This document shows, piece by piece, positions 6,134-8,737 of a DNA stretch of 8,737 nt. The stretch's first letter is position 1; each line of letters opens with the position of its first letter. Under the pieces are notes generated by a model. That model did no database searches. It was given only the letters and a program-made list of their open reading frames with translations, and was not told where the DNA came from. The DNA is taken from contig LUJP01000098.1 in assembly GCA_001689535.1 (NCBI GenBank), positions 1 through 8,737 of the forward strand. Reading direction: 5' to 3'. The position numbers and the translations under genes are program-made. The stretch is from Bacteroidales bacterium M5 (lineage in GTDB: Bacteria; Bacteroidota; Bacteroidia; Bacteroidales; Muribaculaceae).

Positions 6134-7687
6134 ATGGACAGCAGTGAAAAGAAGAGCAAACGCCCGCGTATAGGCGAAATGCGTGCAAACCCTTCAGCAG
6201 AAACCCCGGTTTCGCGTCCGGCTTTCAGTTCCGACGCCTCATCCCAGACCGGCAACGAAGAGGGCAACGAGCGTCCTCAGCGTTCCTATGGCTACAACCG
6301 TCCCTATGGACAGCAGCGTCCCTCCTACGGACAGCGTCCTTCCTACGGAGGAGGCTACAACCGCTACAACCAGGGACACGACAACAACTATCAGAACCGC
6401 AGCTACAACCAGGCACCCCACACCGCCGAAGAAGGAGCTACCGCCGAAGCCGGAACCGAAAACGCCCAGACCGAACAGCAGCAGGGAGGATATCAGCGCA
6501 GAAACTACAACCAGGGCGGTTACAATCAGGGCTACAACCGCAATCAGGGAGGTTATAATCAGGGCTACAACCAAGGATACAACCGCAACCAGGGCGGATA
6601 CAACAACCAGAACCGTCAGGGCGGTTACAATCAGGGCTACAACCGCAACCAGGGCGGTTACAATAACCAGAACCGCCAGGGCGGCTACAACAACCAGAAC
6701 CGCCAGGGCGGTTACAACAACCAGAACCGCCAGGGTGGCTACAACAACCAGAACCGTCAGGGCGGTTACAACAACCAGAATCGTCAGGGTGGTTTCAACA
6801 ACCGCAACCAGGGCGGTTACAACAATCAGAACCGTCAGGGCGGCTTCAACAAGAACCGTCAGGGCAAACCCGGAATGCGTCAGAACCAGTATGGAATGCC
6901 TCAGGGCGGAAAGAGCTTTGTGCCCCGTCCCAAACGCATCGAATACGAAACCGAGATTCCGGATCCCAATGCACAGATACGCCTCAACAAGTTCATGTCA
7001 AACGCCGGAATTTGCTCGCGCCGCGAAGCCGACGAATTCATCCAGCAGGGACTTGTGAAGGTCAACGGCCAGGTGGTTACCGAACTCGGCACAAAGATCA
7101 GCCACAGCGACACCGTGGAATACGATGAGAAGGTAGTGGCACTGGAGCGCAAGACCTACATCCTGCTCAACAAGCCCAAGGACTGCGTGACCACATCGGA
7201 CGATCCCAACGGACGCACCACCGTGCTCGACCTCGTGAAAGGCGCATGCGACGAGCGCATCTATCCCGTGGGACGACTTGACCGCAACACCACCGGCGTG
7301 CTGCTTCTCACCAACGACGGCGACCTCGCCTCGAAGCTCACCCACCCCAAATACGTGAAGAAAAAAATCTACCACGTATGGACCGACAAGGATATCGCCG
7401 AGGAAGACATGCAGCGCATAGCCGACGGCATAGAGCTTGAGGACGGCCCCATACACGCCGACGCCATCTCTTATGCCACCGAGACCGACCGCAACCAGGC
7501 CGGCATCGAAATCCACTCGGGACGCAACCGCATCGTGCGCCGTCTCTTTGAGAGCCTTGGCTACCACGTGACGAAACTCGACCGCGTGTACTTCGCCGGA
7601 CTCACCAAGAAGAACCTGCCCCGCGGCCGCTGGCGCTACCTCACTCAGGAAGAAGTAAACTACCTGAAAATGGGTTCTTTCGAGTAA
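6134..7687 (+). CDS. rluB: RsuA/RluB-family rRNA pseudouridine synthase with a long repeat-rich N-terminal tail
   Basis: This 517-residue enzyme converts a specific uridine in ribosomal RNA to pseudouridine. The core begins near residue 281 with an S4 RNA-binding domain (IRLNKFMSNAGICSRREADE, LVKVNGQVV). The synthase domain follows: YILLNKPKDCVTTSDD (342-357), GRLDRNTTGVLLLTNDG with catalytic Asp 383, and GRNRIVRRLFESLGY (463-477). These are RsuA/RluB/RluE/RluF signatures; the exact target site is not certain, and RluB (23S) is the usual label. Family members are usually about 240-300 residues; the extra half is residues 1-280. That part comprises a charged start (SSEKKSKRPRIGEMR), a Tyr/Gly/Arg/Pro block (50-93), an acidic Ala/Glu/Thr spacer (94-117) and an Asn/Gln/Gly/Tyr/Arg repeat tract (118-244). 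It is probably disordered and binds RNA (inference). The ATG at 6134 is preferred over an in-frame GTG at 6044. asnS follows after 37 bases. Confidence 0.92.
   Translation: MDSSEKKSKRPRIGEMRANPSAETPVSRPAFSSDASSQTGNEEGNERPQRSYGYNRPYGQQRPSYGQRPSYGGGYNRYNQGHDNNYQNRSYNQAPHTAEEGATAEAGTENAQTEQQQGGYQRRNYNQGGYNQGYNRNQGGYNQGYNQGYNRNQGGYNNQNRQGGYNQGYNRNQGGYNNQNRQGGYNNQNRQGGYNNQNRQGGYNNQNRQGGYNNQNRQGGFNNRNQGGYNNQNRQGGFNKNRQGKPGMRQNQYGMPQGGKSFVPRPKRIEYETEIPDPNAQIRLNKFMSNAGICSRREADEFIQQGLVKVNGQVVTELGTKISHSDTVEYDEKVVALERKTYILLNKPKDCVTTSDDPNGRTTVLDLVKGACDERIYPVGRLDRNTTGVLLLTNDGDLASKLTHPKYVKKKIYHVWTDKDIAEEDMQRIADGIELEDGPIHADAISYATETDRNQAGIEIHSGRNRIVRRLFESLGYHVTKLDRVYFAGLTKKNLPRGRWRYLTQEEVNYLKMGSFE
6599..6844 (+). 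repeat. 27-bp in-frame minisatellite encoding YNNQNRQGG
   Basis: Seven copies of a nine-residue unit, YNNQNRQGG, are encoded here: one at 6599-6625, five back to back at 6659-6793, and one at 6818-6844. Shorter variants (YNQGYNRNQGG, FNNRNQGG) fill the gaps. At DNA level the five tandem units differ only by a few synonymous changes, mostly C/T at third positions. This points to recent duplication of a 27-base unit while the protein sequence was kept. Because the unit is a multiple of three, copy number can change without breaking the enzyme. Confidence 0.9.
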
Positions 7688-7724
7688 CCAATCACCACTT
7701 CCATTCAAGATTATCGCTCTCTAA

Positions 7725-8737
7725 ATGAAACGCATCAAGATAGTAGACATATTCAATCCCGCCCTCATCGGCCAGCAGGTCGACGTGATGGGCTGGGTGC
7801 GCACCCGCCGCGGCAACAAGCACGTGCAGTTCGTGGCGCTCAACGACGGCTCTACGATAAAGAATCTCCAGATTGTCTTTGACATGGAGAAATTCTCCGA
7901 CGACCAGCTCCGCGACGTGACCACCGGATCAAGCATCCACGTCACCGGCACACTTGTGGAGTCAATGGGCAAAGGACAGAGCTGCGAGGTGCAGGCCGAG
8001 AAACTCGAGGTGTTCGGTTCAGCCGATCCCCTCACCTATCCCCTGCAGAAAAAAGGCCACACTCTGGAATTCCTCCGCGAGAAAGCCCACCTGCGTCCCC
8101 GCACCAACACTTTCGGTGCGGTGCTCCGCGTGAGAAGCACCCTGGCCTTCGCAATCCACCGCTTCTTCCAGGAGCGCGGATTCTTCTACCTCAACACTCC
8201 CCTCATCACGGCCTCTGACTGCGAAGGCGCCGGAGCCATGTTCCAGGTGACTACGCTCGACCTCAACAACCTCCCCAAGACCGAGGACGGAAAGGTTGAC
8301 TTCTCGGCCGACTTCTTCGGCAAACCCACCGCCCTCACCGTAAGCGGTCAGCTTGAAGGCGAGCTCGGTGCCACAGCTCTCGGAGCCATCTACACCTTCG
8401 GCCCCACATTCCGCGCCGAGAACTCCAACACTCCCCGACACCTCTCGGAGTTCTGGATGATCGAGCCGGAAATGGCGTTCTACGACATCACCGACAACAT
8501 GGACCTCGCCGAGGACTTCATCAAATACTGTATAAACTACGCGCTGGAGCACTGCGCCGACGACATCGAATTCCTTTCGCAGATGTACGACAAGGAGCTC
8601 GTTGACCGCCTGCACCACGTGGTTTCGCAGCCTTTTGTACGCCTCACCTACACCGAGGGTGTGAAAATCCTTGAGGAATCGGGCCACAAATTTGAATTCC
8701 CCGTCTACTGGGGCGCCGACCTCCAGAGCGAGCATGA
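7725..8737 (+). CDS. asnS: Asparaginyl-tRNA synthetase, N-terminal about 337 residues (cut by the window end)
   Basis: AsnRS charges tRNA-Asn with asparagine in the cytoplasm using ATP. The reading frame starts at ATG 7725 (MKRIKIVDIFNP) and stays open to the last base. An N-terminal OB-fold anticodon-binding domain spans about residues 1-105 (VDVMGWVRTRRGNKHVQFVALNDGS, IHVTGTLVESMGKGQ). The class IIb catalytic domain follows: YPLQKKGHTLEFLREKAHLRPRT, the motif 1 region FFQERGFFYLNTPLIT, LTVSGQLEGELGA, and motif 2 FGPTFRAENSNTPRHLSEFWMIEPE starting at residue 225, with Arg 230 expected to contact ATP. The asparagine-specific ENSNTPRH context separates it from AspRS and LysRS. The family is usually about 465 residues, so motif 3 and the C-terminus lie beyond the window. 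It sits 37 bases after the pseudouridine synthase stop with no terminator or promoter visible between, so the two are probably co-transcribed. Confidence 0.96.
   Translation, partial: MKRIKIVDIFNPALIGQQVDVMGWVRTRRGNKHVQFVALNDGSTIKNLQIVFDMEKFSDDQLRDVTTGSSIHVTGTLVESMGKGQSCEVQAEKLEVFGSADPLTYPLQKKGHTLEFLREKAHLRPRTNTFGAVLRVRSTLAFAIHRFFQERGFFYLNTPLITASDCEGAGAMFQVTTLDLNNLPKTEDGKVDFSADFFGKPTALTVSGQLEGELGATALGAIYTFGPTFRAENSNTPRHLSEFWMIEPEMAFYDITDNMDLAEDFIKYCINYALEHCADDIEFLSQMYDKELVDRLHHVVSQPFVRLTYTEGVKILEESGHKFEFPVYWGADLQSEH

Noticed and set aside
6485..6865. CRISPR-like array of regular short repeats
   Set aside because: The repeats are directly adjacent, in frame and protein-coding, with no unique spacers between identical repeats.
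6183..7058. 291-codon plus-strand reading frame inside the pseudouridine synthase gene, rich in Thr and Arg
   Set aside because: It is the shifted-frame shadow of the 27-bp repeat array, which carries no stop codon in that frame. Its composition is a direct by-product of the repeats, and the real frame encodes a recognisable enzyme.
6998..7708. 236-codon minus-strand reading frame antisense to the pseudouridine synthase
   Set aside because: High GC at third positions of the true gene removes stops on the opposite strand. The translation shows no signal peptide, domain or plausible start context.
8019..8735. 238-codon minus-strand reading frame antisense to asnS
   Set aside because: It is antisense to an unmistakable AsnRS frame; its Val/Glu/Gly-rich composition is typical of a mirrored coding strand.

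Overview
The window looks like a chromosomal segment of a gut-type Bacteroidales bacterium. The evidence is a tandem SusC/SusD outer-membrane uptake pair, Bacteroidetes-type promoters (TTG/TTTG, about 20 bases, TAnnTTTG) in place of E. coli-type ones, A/T-rich leaders without Shine-Dalgarno sequences, and a Bacteroidetes-style pseudouridine synthase with a long Gly/Asn/Gln/Tyr-rich tail. The GC-rich third codon positions would suit Muribaculaceae, but that family assignment is inference.

Left part (1-5316, minus strand): an accessory uptake locus. Transcription runs leftward through a SusC-type TonB-dependent transporter (2281-5316), a SusD_2-type lipoprotein 12 bases later (685-2268), and a strong hairpin (619-656) that probably ends or protects that transcript. 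A textbook Bacteroides promoter (536-566) follows and drives a separate gene for a purple-acid-phosphatase-like secreted metallophosphoesterase. That gene is dead: it is frameshifted near 295-315 and stops at 59, right after its fibronectin-like N-terminal domain, so the whole catalytic domain is missing. A perfect 20-bp palindrome lies at the break, and the first 26 bases of the window resemble the end of an insertion sequence, which may explain the truncation.

Middle (5317-6133): about 800 bases with no intact gene. The first 322 bases are the upstream region of the SusC gene and hold a spaced inverted repeat. At 5639-5794 on the plus strand lie the last 51 codons of an S41 (C-terminal-processing) peptidase, cut off from the rest of its gene. 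This scar suggests that the uptake locus replaced or deleted an older gene here. A good promoter (5862-5892) and a leader of about 240 bases then lead into the next gene.

Right part (6134-8737, plus strand): core translation genes. The first encodes an RsuA/RluB-family 23S/16S rRNA pseudouridine synthase whose first half is a low-complexity, prion-like, RNA-binding-type tail carrying a 27-bp in-frame minisatellite. 37 bases later comes asparaginyl-tRNA synthetase (asnS), cut by the window end. The two are probably co-transcribed.

I found no convincing new multi-gene system. The most interesting items are the repeat tail on the pseudouridine synthase and the two gene scars that bracket the SusCD locus.
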